Notes under the pieces: model-generated
What the model saw: only the letters and a program-made list of their open reading frames with translations
Databases searched by the model: none
What the model was told of the DNA's origin: nothing
Position numbers and translations under genes: made by a program
Part shown: piece by piece, positions 43,203 through 51,568 of the stretch
Numbering within the stretch: position 1 is the stretch's first letter
How the letters are laid out: each line of letters begins with the position of its first letter
Assembly: GCA_963677785.2 (NCBI GenBank)
Contig: CAXXDH010000003.1
Coordinates: 1,922,001-1,986,000, forward strand
Length of the DNA: 64,000 bases
Origin: G963665495 sp963677785
Lineage (GTDB): Bacteria; Desulfobacterota; Desulfovibrionia; Desulfovibrionales; Desulfovibrionaceae
Direction: 5' to 3'

Positions 43203-45173
43203 TCAGGGGGAAAAATTTTTGACGGCCATACGCAGATTCTGTTGCAGTGCTGCGGTTTCTTCGTCGGTCAGGGGCGGGCCGTAGCGCAGGCGGATATAAT
43301 ACGCGACGATCCTGCCGGTTTCTTCCGCCAGGTCGGGGCGCTGGGCGGCGAGTCTGGCGGCAAATGCCTGCGGTCCGTGCCCCGGATCTTTTACCAGTCC
43401 GGCTTTGGCCAGTTTGGCGCAAAAGCGCGCGTACTGCTGCTGGGCGGGATCGGCAGCATAGGGGCGCGGCCTGTGTCTGAAACGCCAGAGCGCCCACATT
43501 GCGCCGGACGCGAGGACCAGAGCTCCCAGCATTAATCCCAGAGCTTGTAAGAGGCCGGTCAGGCCCTGCAAGCGTACGCCCAGTTTGGCGAGCATGCTGC
43601 GCTGGCGAAAATACCCGTAGGACAACACAAAGCGTTCCCAATAGAATCCCAGGGCGTCCCAACTTTGCAACATGGTCCGCACCCCCTTGTTTTGCCGGGA
43701 AAAAAGCCCAGTTTCTTCATTGGTTTGATACAGCAGGGGGCCGAGTTCAATACGTTGTGGCGAAGCTGTTGCCGTAGGGTCGACGCGGATCCAGCCATGT
43801 TGCGGCAGCCAGAGCTCATTCCAGGCGTGGGCGTAGGCCTGACGGATGGTCAAATAGTCGCCCACAGTGTTGTCTTCCGCCCCGAGATAGCCCAGGACTA
43901 TCCGCGACGGTATACCGGACACGCGCATCATGAAGGCCATGGCTGAGGCGAAATGCGAGCAGTAACCGGCTTTGGTCTCAAAGAGGAAGGCGTCGATGAA
44001 GTCGTTTTCCGGCAACAGGGGCGGATTGAATGTGTAGCGAAAGTTTCCGTTTGCAAAAAACCGTAGCGCCTTTTGCAGTATTTCTTCAGGCTTTTGGGAT
44101 TCCTGAACCCAGCTCCGGGCCAGCTTTCTGGCCAGAGGATTGCTCGTATCCGGGAGTTGCAGTCCGTGGTGGCGTTCCCATGGCTGCAGCCGTCCGGTAT
44201 TGTAAAACAAGAAAGAGTGGAGCCGGAGCGTACGTCCGTTTTTGAGTGCGAAACGGGAAAGAAGCGAATAATCCAGGAAAAAAAAGGCTCCGGGAGCCGA
44301 GCCCAATGGCAGATCAAGCGTATAGATCCAGCGGTTGGGGCTGGATTCCAGGTGCACTTCGTACCGTACGGGTGAATGTCCCACGAGCGTATTCGGATTT
44401 GGCGGCAATTTTTCCGGACGGCTCCAGGTTTGTCCGTCAAAATCCCAAAGCACCAGTCCGCGCCAGTACATCTGCTCCGGCTTGGGAAGCGTTCCGTCGA
44501 ATTTGGCGCGAAAGACAACTTGCGGGTCGGCTGCAAGCTGGCTCAAATCGCCCATTTGCAGCGTATCCTGCAGGCCGGTGGAACTGATTTTCCGATCCAC
44601 GCCGAACAAACCAAAGGGCAGGCGCGGACAAACGAAAAACAGGGCCAGGGCCAGGGGCAGTCCCAGCAGCAGCAAGCGTGCAGCCAGCCAGAGTTGCCGC
44701 CGCCAAGCGCCTTCCGGTGCGTTGCTGCGGATGAGCAGGGTCAGAATCACCATCAGGACGCCGAGGATGAATACGCCAGTGGGCAGGGATTCGCTGTGAA
44801 ATACGCCGAAGATGGCCAGGAACAGGCTGAGGCAGAGGGCGGAGAGCGCTGATTCGCGCGTCTGTACTTCCAGAGGCTTAAGGCCGAGCAGGATGGCGAG
44901 CATGCCGATGCCTGTAAGCATGCTGAACCCTCCGCTGAAAAAAAATGCGGACCCGATGGCCAGCAGCATCCCGGCCACGGTCAGCACGTTGCGCAGAGCC
45001 GGCGAGGGCATGCGCCACCCGCGAACGCCGGCGATCCAGGTCCAGGCCCAGAACAGGCCGCACCAGAGCGTTACCGGCAGCGGCAGGCTGCCCGTATGCG
45101 GCAAATACGCCAGGCAATAGGCCGTGATGACCAGGCGTTGGAACACCTGCGGCGCCAGGGGAGCGGCACGCAT
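43203..45173 (-). CDS. TgpA-type membrane transglutaminase
   Basis: 656 aa. Five to six hydrophobic segments in the first 200 residues, a periplasmic region, then the transglutaminase-like domain with catalytic Cys, His and Asp in AGYCSHFASAMAFMMR, AYAHAWNELWL and WIRVDPT, and a last transmembrane segment (LMLGALVLASGAMWALW) before a cytoplasmic DUF4129-like tail. TgpA proteins act on periplasmic protein or peptidoglycan-linked substrates and are essential in some Pseudomonas. ATG 45173 has AAGGAG seven bases upstream. Genes for the usual partners (MoxR ATPase, DUF58) are not next to it. Confidence 0.92.
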   Translation of the reverse strand: MRAAPLAPQVFQRLVITAYCLAYLPHTGSLPLPVTLWCGLFWAWTWIAGVRGWRMPSPALRNVLTVAGMLLAIGSAFFFSGGFSMLTGIGMLAILLGLKPLEVQTRESALSALCLSLFLAIFGVFHSESLPTGVFILGVLMVILTLLIRSNAPEGAWRRQLWLAARLLLLGLPLALALFFVCPRLPFGLFGVDRKISSTGLQDTLQMGDLSQLAADPQVVFRAKFDGTLPKPEQMYWRGLVLWDFDGQTWSRPEKLPPNPNTLVGHSPVRYEVHLESSPNRWIYTLDLPLGSAPGAFFFLDYSLLSRFALKNGRTLRLHSFLFYNTGRLQPWERHHGLQLPDTSNPLARKLARSWVQESQKPEEILQKALRFFANGNFRYTFNPPLLPENDFIDAFLFETKAGYCSHFASAMAFMMRVSGIPSRIVLGYLGAEDNTVGDYLTIRQAYAHAWNELWLPQHGWIRVDPTATASPQRIELGPLLYQTNEETGLFSRQNKGVRTMLQSWDALGFYWERFVLSYGYFRQRSMLAKLGVRLQGLTGLLQALGLMLGALVLASGAMWALWRFRHRPRPYAADPAQQQYARFCAKLAKAGLVKDPGHGPQAFAARLAAQRPDLAEETGRIVAYYIRLRYGPPLTDEETAALQQNLRMAVKNFSP

Positions 45174-45365
45174 CGTGGTTCTCCTTGTTTTGGTACATGT
45201 ACCCTGCCCGGACAGGTGCGGCAAGGAAAGTTGCTGTTAACAGGAAAACCCGTTCGGCGGGCAGCGTAAAACTTTTGCAAAACCGGCCAGGAGGGGGGAT
45301 TAAGAGATAAAGGGCGTGTACGGGGAAGCGGCAAATAGCAGCTACCGGTGGAGAGAAGCGAAAGC

Positions 45366-45644
45366 TCAATCCGCGGACGGGTCGCCCGTGTCGATGACGC
45401 CGATAAGAATGTCTTCGGCCAGTTCCATGTTCGAGCAGTGCGGGCAGTAGGTCCAGCCGCGAACGCTCTTGGCGTATCCCCGGCATTCGCAGAAATATTT
45501 GCCGCAGGCGGCGCAACGAAAAATACGGACACCATCGACCCGTGCGCCGCAAAAAGGACATTGCGTATACTTTGCCGTTCCTTTTTTGGGGGGCTGCGGT
45601 TCGTTTGAAGTACCAGCAGGTAGTGATGACATGGTTCCCTTCAT
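45366..45644 (-). CDS. zinc-ribbon protein, 92 aa
   Basis: Three CxxC-type pairs: CPFCGARVDGVRIFRCAACGK, CEC and YCPHC, for one or two zinc ribbons; the C-terminus is acidic and short. The start may be ATG 45644 or 45632 (AAGGGA in front of the latter, spacing three). A promoter with TTGTCA-17-TAATAG lies upstream. No known family; it could be a small regulatory or ribosome-linked protein. Confidence 0.7.
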   Translation of the reverse strand: MKGTMSSLPAGTSNEPQPPKKGTAKYTQCPFCGARVDGVRIFRCAACGKYFCECRGYAKSVRGWTYCPHCSNMELAEDILIGVIDTGDPSAD

Positions 45645-45673
45645 GCGGTTAAAATTTTTTGAGCGTAAGGGAA

Positions 45674-45702
45674 CTATTACAAAAAATGTTTATTCCTGAC
45701 AA
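45674..45702 (-). promoter_or_regulatory. promoter of the zinc-ribbon gene
   Basis: Minus strand TTGTCA, 17 bases, TAATAG, about 25 bases before the ATG. Confidence 0.55.
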
Positions 45703-45738
45703 GCAAAGAAACTATAATATATTCTTAAAAAATAAAAT

Positions 45739-45752
45739 TATAGTATACTATA
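45739..45752. repeat. 14-bp perfect AT palindrome
   Basis: TATAGTATACTATA in an AT-only stretch between the zinc-ribbon gene and the glycosyltransferase end. It could be a protein-binding site or a weak hairpin. Confidence 0.35.
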
Positions 45753-45801
45753 TAAGTAGTGTTACAAAATAATGGCGATAAAAGGTAATTATATAAACAG
45801 A

Positions 45802-47490
45802 CTAGTGGCTGGTACGGTCTTTACGAATATAGAGGCGGACACCCATAATGTCGCCCAGCAGCAGGTACTCTTTTGATACGACGTTGCCGAGGGGGGGGAA
45901 GGTTTCATGGGCGAATTGTGCACGGTCGCCATAGCCGAAATTGCCGAGGCCCACGGCATCCAGAAAAAAAGCCGGTCTCTCGCGTAGGAAGTCTTCATAA
46001 TAACGCTGCAGGTAGTATCCCTGCTGCGGTCCGCGGCTGAGCTGCCGTTCGCTCTGAGCTTCGCGCGTGCCCTGGCGCAGGCCGGTTTCCACGTAGTAGT
46101 TGGGCATCCAGCCCCACATGGCCATGGAATCGCCGGGCCGGGCATAGTACAACACCAGTTCTGAGACCGGGCTCGATGTCAGCTCGTGGTGGACGGCGGC
46201 CGATCCAAGATAGGGGTTTTCCGTTGTCGCGCGTACGCAGATTTGAGGGGCCACGCAGGCCAGGGGCAGGAGCAGGACGAACACCCACTGCGGTAATGCT
46301 TTCCAGCCGGACCTGTTATACGCGAGTTTTTCCCAATGGCCGCAGAATACCGTGCCTGCAGCCAGTCCCAGCGGCGGAATCAGAAACAGAAAGTAATGCC
46401 CGTGCGGATGTCCTGGAGCGATGATCGCATAGATGGCCGCAATGCCGGCGCCCAATGCGTAGCCAAAAAGCATCCGAAAACGGGCCGGCAGCAGCATGAA
46501 TCCAATTGCGCCGGAAAGCGCGTACCCCAGACAGGGCAGAATATAGGAGCGGAAACCAGCTTCCGCGCCCACGGAGACAAAGTGGATGTAAGCTTGCAGC
46601 GGCATGCTGTTTTTGGCGTAAGCCAGGTTGTTGACAATGTAGGACTGGTAGAAATCGTTGAAAATGCCGTAGGCGAGCAATACGGCAAGCAGCAGCAGGG
46701 CCGGAGCCAGGCCACCCGCGCAGAACAGAAGCAGCCGTTTGATGCGGCTGCGGACTGCATGTTGCTTGCAGGTAAGTATGAGGACGGCGCCGGTAAAGGC
46801 TGTCCACAGGCTTAAGGGCGCTCCCTGGAGTTTGGCGAAAGGCACGGCTCCAAGGCACAGGCCGCACAGAAACAGGGATGCTTTTCCTGTTGCGCGGTCA
46901 TACGCGGAAAAAAGCAGCCAGGCGGCCAAAGTCAGTAAACAAAAAGGCAGGTGTTCACTGCTGTAATGGATGAAATCCCAATGGGCAGTGAAGCAGAAAA
47001 AAGCGGCCAGGGGCAGCGTACCTATACGGGCGGCGCGTTCGGACGCACGCGTACGCAGTGTCAGATAGGTTGCGCTCAGCGTACTCCAGACCAGCAGCAG
47101 CCCGACCAGCCGCGCTGTGAGGTAATTGCAGGGTGCGCCGAAAAGCCGCGGCAGCAACAGCACGTAGTCGTCCAGCGGACCTGTGGAAGTGGGGTCCACC
47201 GCCAGCCAGGGCAGCGGATTGTGCCCCAGAGTGATGGCCCCGGCAATCATCTGGCATTCGTCCATGTTCCAGAGGTCGCCGTGAAACAGCGCGGGCCAGC
47301 GAAACGCCGCAAGAACCAGAGCGAGCAGAACAAGAAAGACCGACTTCTGCTTTGCGGAGTTGTTGATGGAACGCATGGGCCATGCTGCGGACAGGGGCAG
47401 CATGGCGAAGCAACCCCAGGCCGCGGACCAGTAAGCCCAGGGATGCAGCCCGAGCCAGGCGAAGAACTGGAGCAAGTTGTCAGCGATCAT
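45802..47490 (-). CDS. GT39-like membrane glycosyltransferase
   Basis: 562 aa with about 11 hydrophobic segments. The pattern of a periplasmic-loop acidic motif early on (FHGDLWNMDECQMIAGAITLG) followed by many membrane helices and a soluble C-terminus fits the PMT/GT-C superfamily, which moves a sugar from a polyprenyl phosphate to a periplasmic acceptor such as lipid A or protein. Specificity is not readable. No ribosome site is evident; no other surface-sugar gene is beside it. Confidence 0.75.
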   Translation of the reverse strand: MIADNLLQFFAWLGLHPWAYWSAAWGCFAMLPLSAAWPMRSINNSAKQKSVFLVLLALVLAAFRWPALFHGDLWNMDECQMIAGAITLGHNPLPWLAVDPTSTGPLDDYVLLLPRLFGAPCNYLTARLVGLLLVWSTLSATYLTLRTRASERAARIGTLPLAAFFCFTAHWDFIHYSSEHLPFCLLTLAAWLLFSAYDRATGKASLFLCGLCLGAVPFAKLQGAPLSLWTAFTGAVLILTCKQHAVRSRIKRLLLFCAGGLAPALLLLAVLLAYGIFNDFYQSYIVNNLAYAKNSMPLQAYIHFVSVGAEAGFRSYILPCLGYALSGAIGFMLLPARFRMLFGYALGAGIAAIYAIIAPGHPHGHYFLFLIPPLGLAAGTVFCGHWEKLAYNRSGWKALPQWVFVLLLPLACVAPQICVRATTENPYLGSAAVHHELTSSPVSELVLYYARPGDSMAMWGWMPNYYVETGLRQGTREAQSERQLSRGPQQGYYLQRYYEDFLRERPAFFLDAVGLGNFGYGDRAQFAHETFPPLGNVVSKEYLLLGDIMGVRLYIRKDRTSH

Positions 47491-47763
47491 AGTGCGTTAA
47501 CGGATACGGCCGACTGGCCGGAATGGTTGCCGGAAACCGGCGGGGCTGAAAAAGATTGCAATCTGCTACGGCTCCTTGTAAGTCTCCGCGACGCGCCAGG
47601 GAACGGCAACGACAGCAGGGGTACGGACCATTTCTGTCGACAAAAGTCTAGACTTATGCTAATAAAAATATCAAGTACCGGATATAAACCGGTTCGTCCA
47701 GGAGTGTTTGCAGTCACTGCCGGAAGGGGCCGGCGGATCCGGTCCGGGGCCAAAACGGGGGCC
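47491..47763. other. intergenic region before tRNA-His
   Basis: Holds a perfect 12-bp palindrome (AAGTCTAGACTT, 47644-47655) and a G-rich stretch near 47710-47760. No coding frame is convincing; the GT39 gene has no clear promoter here. I saw no phage attachment duplicate of the tRNA end. Confidence 0.4.
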
Positions 47764-47796
47764 AAAAAAAAGGTTGCCGTTTAAACGACAACCTTT
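47764..47796 (-). terminator. Rho-independent terminator after tRNA-His
   Basis: Minus strand AGGTTG-t-CG and CG-g-CAACCT around TTTAAA, followed by TTTTTTT; 10 bases after the CCA end. Confidence 0.85.
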
Positions 47797-47806
47797 GAAA
47801 GCAAAA

Positions 47807-47883
47807 TGGGGCGAGAGAAGGGACTTGAACCCTCGGCCACACGGGCCACAACCGTGTGCTCTACCATCTGAGCTACTCCCGCC
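47807..47883 (-). tRNA. tRNA-His (GTG anticodon)
   Basis: Minus strand begins GGCGGGAGTAGCTCAG and ends TCTCTCGCCCCA, with acceptor pairing, encoded CCA and a D-loop and T-loop (GGTTCAAGT) as expected. The anticodon loop reads TTGTGGC, anticodon GTG. Confidence 0.96.
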
Positions 47884-47897
47884 ATCCGGAAACTGCT

Positions 47898-47926
47898 AAG
47901 CTAGCCTTACACGGCATGGTAGTCAA
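47898..47926 (-). promoter_or_regulatory. promoter of tRNA-His
   Basis: Minus strand TTGACT, 17 bases, TAGCTT, about 15 bases before the tRNA. Confidence 0.6.
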
Positions 47927-47997
47927 GAAATAGTTTCAGATCATACGCATTTTTTTAATGCTGTGGAATATACCGACTTAAGGAGTACCTGAAAAGA

Positions 47998-49248
47998 ATG
48001 GATAAACTCATCATTGAAGGCGGCGTCCCCTTGAAAGGACGCATTCGCGTGAGCGGCTCCAAAAATGCCGCATTGCCCATTTTATTGGCAGCGCCTCTGC
48101 TGGATTGCGACATAACGTATGAGAACGTGCCGAATCTGCGGGATATTCAGACCACCATCAAACTGCTGTCTCTGCTGGGCTGCGCGGCGGAATACGACAA
48201 CGGCAAAGTCTACGTGGCCTGCGGCGAACTCTCGCCTGAAGCTCCGTACGACCTGGTCAAGACCATGCGGGCTTCGGTGCTCTGTCTGGGCCCCCTGCTG
48301 GCACGGCTCGGGCACGCGCGTGTGGCCTTGCCCGGCGGCTGCAATATCGGCGCGCGTCCTGTGGACCTGCACCTGACCGCCCTGGAAAAAATGGGGGCCA
48401 CCTTCAATCTGGACTCCGGCTATATTGAAGGCAGATGCGACAAGCTCAAGGGCGCGCATATCGTGTTCAAATTTCCCACGGTTGGCGGTACGGAGAATTT
48501 GCTCATGGCGGCCAGTCTGGCGGATGGCGAGACCATTCTGGAAAACGCCGCGCGCGAGCCCGAGGTGGAGGACCTGGCCAATTTTCTCATTGCCTGCGGC
48601 GCCAAGATTGAAGGCCAGGGCACGAGCCTGATTCGGATTCAGGGCGTCGGCAGCCTGAAGTCCAAAAATTACCGCATCATGCCCGACCGTATCGAGGCCG
48701 GAACCTACATGGCCGCAGCCGCCATAACCGACGGTGAAATCGAACTGGAAGACTGTCCGTTGTTCGAACTGGACGCCGTGGCCGTGGTGCTGCGCGAAAT
48801 GGGCGTGCTTATCGAAGAGCGCGAGGATTGCGTCCTGGTGCGGCGCAACGGCGCGCTGCTGGGGGTGGACGTCAAGACGCTGCCCTATCCGGGCTTTCCC
48901 ACGGACATGCAGGCCCAGGTCATGGCCCTGATGTGCCTTGCCCAGGGCTCTGGCGTCATTGAAGAAACCATTTTCGAGAACCGCTTCATGCATGTGCAGG
49001 AACTCGTCCGCATGGGCGCAAAGGTCAAACTTTCGGGGCGCACGGCCTTCGTACGCGGCGTGGACCAGCTCAAGGGCGCGCCCGTGATGGCCTCGGACCT
49101 GCGCGCCAGCGCGTCGCTGGTTATAGCCGGTCTGGCGGCCTCCGGCACCACGGACGTGCAGCGTATCTACCATCTGGACCGCGGCTACGAACACATCGAC
49201 GAAAAACTCACAGCCGTGGGCGCGCGGGTGAAGCGGGCCAAAGAATAA
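47998..49248 (+). CDS. murA: UDP-N-acetylglucosamine 1-carboxyvinyltransferase
   Basis: 416 aa. Starts MDKLIIEGG with the normal SGSKNAALPILLAA, and the catalytic cysteine in ALPGGCNIGARPVDLHL (C115, the fosfomycin target), then YLGLKAKGTH-like positions and DYPGFPTD-type YPGFPTDMQAQVMAL. It adds enolpyruvate to UDP-GlcNAc, the first committed step of peptidoglycan. AAGGAG lies 12 bases before the ATG. Only one copy is in the window; it is transcribed alone, with a terminator behind it. Confidence 0.98.
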   Translation: MDKLIIEGGVPLKGRIRVSGSKNAALPILLAAPLLDCDITYENVPNLRDIQTTIKLLSLLGCAAEYDNGKVYVACGELSPEAPYDLVKTMRASVLCLGPLLARLGHARVALPGGCNIGARPVDLHLTALEKMGATFNLDSGYIEGRCDKLKGAHIVFKFPTVGGTENLLMAASLADGETILENAAREPEVEDLANFLIACGAKIEGQGTSLIRIQGVGSLKSKNYRIMPDRIEAGTYMAAAAITDGEIELEDCPLFELDAVAVVLREMGVLIEEREDCVLVRRNGALLGVDVKTLPYPGFPTDMQAQVMALMCLAQGSGVIEETIFENRFMHVQELVRMGAKVKLSGRTAFVRGVDQLKGAPVMASDLRASASLVIAGLAASGTTDVQRIYHLDRGYEHIDEKLTAVGARVKRAKE

Positions 49249-49272
49249 CTCTACATACCTACGAGTAAAACA

Positions 49273-49308
49273 AAGGTGTACACTCTTGGCGGGGTGTGCG
49301 CCTTTTTT
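49273..49308 (+). terminator. Rho-independent terminator after murA
   Basis: AAGGTGTACAC and GTGTGCGCCTT pair with two G-U pairs, followed by TTTTT. Confidence 0.85.
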
Positions 49309-49312
49309 ATTT

Positions 49313-49334
49313 GCTATGAAATGGATTTCATAGC
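49313..49334. repeat. perfect inverted repeat upstream of the beta-helix gene
   Basis: GCTATGAAA-TGGA-TTTCATAGC, 9-base arms, just after the murA terminator and in an AT-rich stretch. Possible operator. Confidence 0.5.
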
Positions 49335-49498
49335 TTGAAAAAGTTGTTTTAATTGTTTCCATGAGGAGTAATATAAAAAACAATGTTAACTTTGGCTGGT
49401 TATTCGAACGGAACGGCAACCATTAGTTGTGGAGAGGATTACAAGGAGACTTGATTTTTGATGGCTGCGCCAACACAGGTATTATTATAGGGGGAATC

Positions 49499-51490
49499 AT
49501 GAATTTTCGTGTTCTAAGCTTATTTTGTCCCATTCTGATTTTGTTGTTATGTCTTTCAACAACTGAAAGCATGGCAAAGACTATAATAGTAACTAATACA
49601 AATGATGAAGGTTCTGGGTCATTACGTAAAGCAATTTCTGACGCCGATAGCGAAGATGTAATAGATCTCACAGGGTTGTCTGGGAGTATTTCCATACAAC
49701 AAGTGCTTTCTATAAATAAGAATCTCACTATAATTGGTCCTGGTGCGGACACATTGACTATTACAAGAGATACTGTAGCTGAAAATATAACATGCCGTAT
49801 TTTCGTTATTGCTAACTGTACAGTATCTCTTTCCGGGATTACAATAACTAATGGAAGAGTTGGTGACTCTAGCGATGGTGGAAATATCGTTGTTGCGGCA
49901 AATTTAACAATATCTGATTGCGTAATCAGCAAAGGGACAGCAAGATCTGGAGGCGGATTATTTCACTCTTACGGAACTTTGGTGATGAAACGCTGCCTGT
50001 TTCAAAACAATACCGCTACTTCTAATGGAGGCGGTTGTTCTCTCAGCGGAAATGTGACGGTCAGCGCGTGTACTTTCACAGGCAACGAGGCTAATTATGG
50101 AGGTGGAATATATACCTCTGGCGGGACAATTAATGGCTGTACGATTACGAATAATACGGCGGGATGCGGTGGCGGGGTGAGTATGTCAGGAGAATTTGGC
50201 CCAACAATAAAGAATTCAATTGTTTTTGGAAATACGGCAACCGTTAACAGTTCTTTTGCCGATACCTACCGGACGACAACTTTTGGAAAAATAGCCTCAG
50301 GAAAATATAATATGATAGGGGCATATGATAGTACAAGTTACAAAAAAGACGATACCGACAAGACCGGCATTGACCCCATGCTGGGCGCTCTGGAACACCA
50401 TGGCGGCACCATGGCCTCGTATTCCCTGCAGGCCGGGAGTCCGGCCATTGACATGATACCCGCCGCGGATTCCTTCAACGAGGCTCCCGTCCGGGATGGA
50501 CGGGACTATTACCGGGCGGACGGCGACGGAGACGATGCCGTGGGCTACGACTGCGGCGCGTACGAATACAAGGGCCAAGCCTCATTGGTCGAAACCACGG
50601 CTGTTTCCTCGGTAACCATTTCGGGCGCCGTCTCCGGGGGGGACATCGCATATACCGGCGCAACCGTCGGTACGCGGGGCGTATGCTGGTCCACCAGCGC
50701 CGACCCGACCACCAGCGCCAGCTGCACCGAAGACGGTTCGGGCATGGGCTCTTTCTCAAGTTCGCTGACCGACCTCAGTCCTGAAACCAAATATTATGTT
50801 CGGGCCTATGCCATGGTAGACGGCGCGGCGACCTATGGCGGCAACGAGACCTTTACCACGGCTCAGGAAAACGACGGTATCGAAGATTCCGTCGAGGACG
50901 GCGTCAGCTCGCCCGACGGAAGTACCGGGGACGGCAACGGAGACGGCGAGGACGATAGGAATCAGGCCGATGTGGCATCCTTGAAGACCTACACGGACGG
51001 CAGCGAGTACGCCACGCTTGATGTTACCTCCAAGGCGGGCGTGAGCCTGGAAAGCGTCAAGGCTGTGGATCCGAAAACAACCGATGCGCCGTCCACGGTG
51101 TCATTCCCCTACGGCCTGTTTTCGTTCAAGATTGTCGATCTCCCCGCCAAGGGCGCCAGTGTGACCATGTCCATTTTCGTGAAACGGGATACCTCGATCA
51201 GCGGCTATTATAAAAAGAATATGCGTACCGGTGAATGGGAAAACATCGCCGATGCCATCGATCATACGTCGGTGTCCGGGAAGACAAAAATCACCTTTAC
51301 TCTGGCCGACGGCGGCGACTACGACGAAGACGGTCTGGCCAACCAGGAAATCGACGACGACAGCGGCCCTGTTTCAAATGCGGGAGGCTCCGGAGCAGCG
51401 GTTCCTGCAGCGCAGCCCTGGCACCTCGTCCTGCTTGCGCTCCTGCTGGGCGGGCTGGGGGTTCTGCTTGCATGCAGGCGGGGCAGGTAA
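49499..51490 (+). CDS. surface beta-helix protein with choice-of-anchor-U-like and C-terminal sorting segment
   Basis: 663 aa from ATG 49499 (AGGGGG before it). Signal peptide (about 5-24), a right-handed parallel beta-helix (about 25-290; repeated GGG-turn pattern such as RSGGGLFHSYG, SNGGGCSLSGN, YGGGIYTSGG), a fibronectin-like module (about 340-440), an acidic linker (DGNGDGEDDRNQ), then an anchor-U-type domain (about 480-620) and an end resembling IPTL-type sorting tails: GGSGAAVPAAQPW, hydrophobic helix, RRGR. It is exported and probably anchored at the cell surface. The first 280 codons are AT-rich and the rest GC-rich, with a sharp break near base 50350. Confidence 0.88.
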   Translation: MNFRVLSLFCPILILLLCLSTTESMAKTIIVTNTNDEGSGSLRKAISDADSEDVIDLTGLSGSISIQQVLSINKNLTIIGPGADTLTITRDTVAENITCRIFVIANCTVSLSGITITNGRVGDSSDGGNIVVAANLTISDCVISKGTARSGGGLFHSYGTLVMKRCLFQNNTATSNGGGCSLSGNVTVSACTFTGNEANYGGGIYTSGGTINGCTITNNTAGCGGGVSMSGEFGPTIKNSIVFGNTATVNSSFADTYRTTTFGKIASGKYNMIGAYDSTSYKKDDTDKTGIDPMLGALEHHGGTMASYSLQAGSPAIDMIPAADSFNEAPVRDGRDYYRADGDGDDAVGYDCGAYEYKGQASLVETTAVSSVTISGAVSGGDIAYTGATVGTRGVCWSTSADPTTSASCTEDGSGMGSFSSSLTDLSPETKYYVRAYAMVDGAATYGGNETFTTAQENDGIEDSVEDGVSSPDGSTGDGNGDGEDDRNQADVASLKTYTDGSEYATLDVTSKAGVSLESVKAVDPKTTDAPSTVSFPYGLFSFKIVDLPAKGASVTMSIFVKRDTSISGYYKKNMRTGEWENIADAIDHTSVSGKTKITFTLADGGDYDEDGLANQEIDDDSGPVSNAGGSGAAVPAAQPWHLVLLALLLGGLGVLLACRRGR

Positions 51491-51511
51491 GCTCGCCGTT
51501 TTAACCCCATC

Positions 51512-51545
51512 AAAAAAGGGCAGTTCCCGCAAAGGAGCTGCCCTT
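51512..51545 (-). terminator. Rho-independent terminator after the carbamoyltransferase operon
   Basis: Minus strand AAGGGCAG, loop of 14, CTGCCCTT followed by TTTT; 24 bases after the stop. Confidence 0.85.
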
Positions 51546-51568
51546 AGTCATTGTATCGCAAGGTGGCG

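Noticed and set aside
47708..47899. Frame reading RRDLNPRPHGPQPCALPSEL
   Set aside because: This is the familiar false protein from translating a tRNA gene; here tRNA-His lies in it.
47491..47900. Phage or island attachment site at tRNA-His
   Set aside because: No integrase gene and no direct repeat of the tRNA 3' end in the window.
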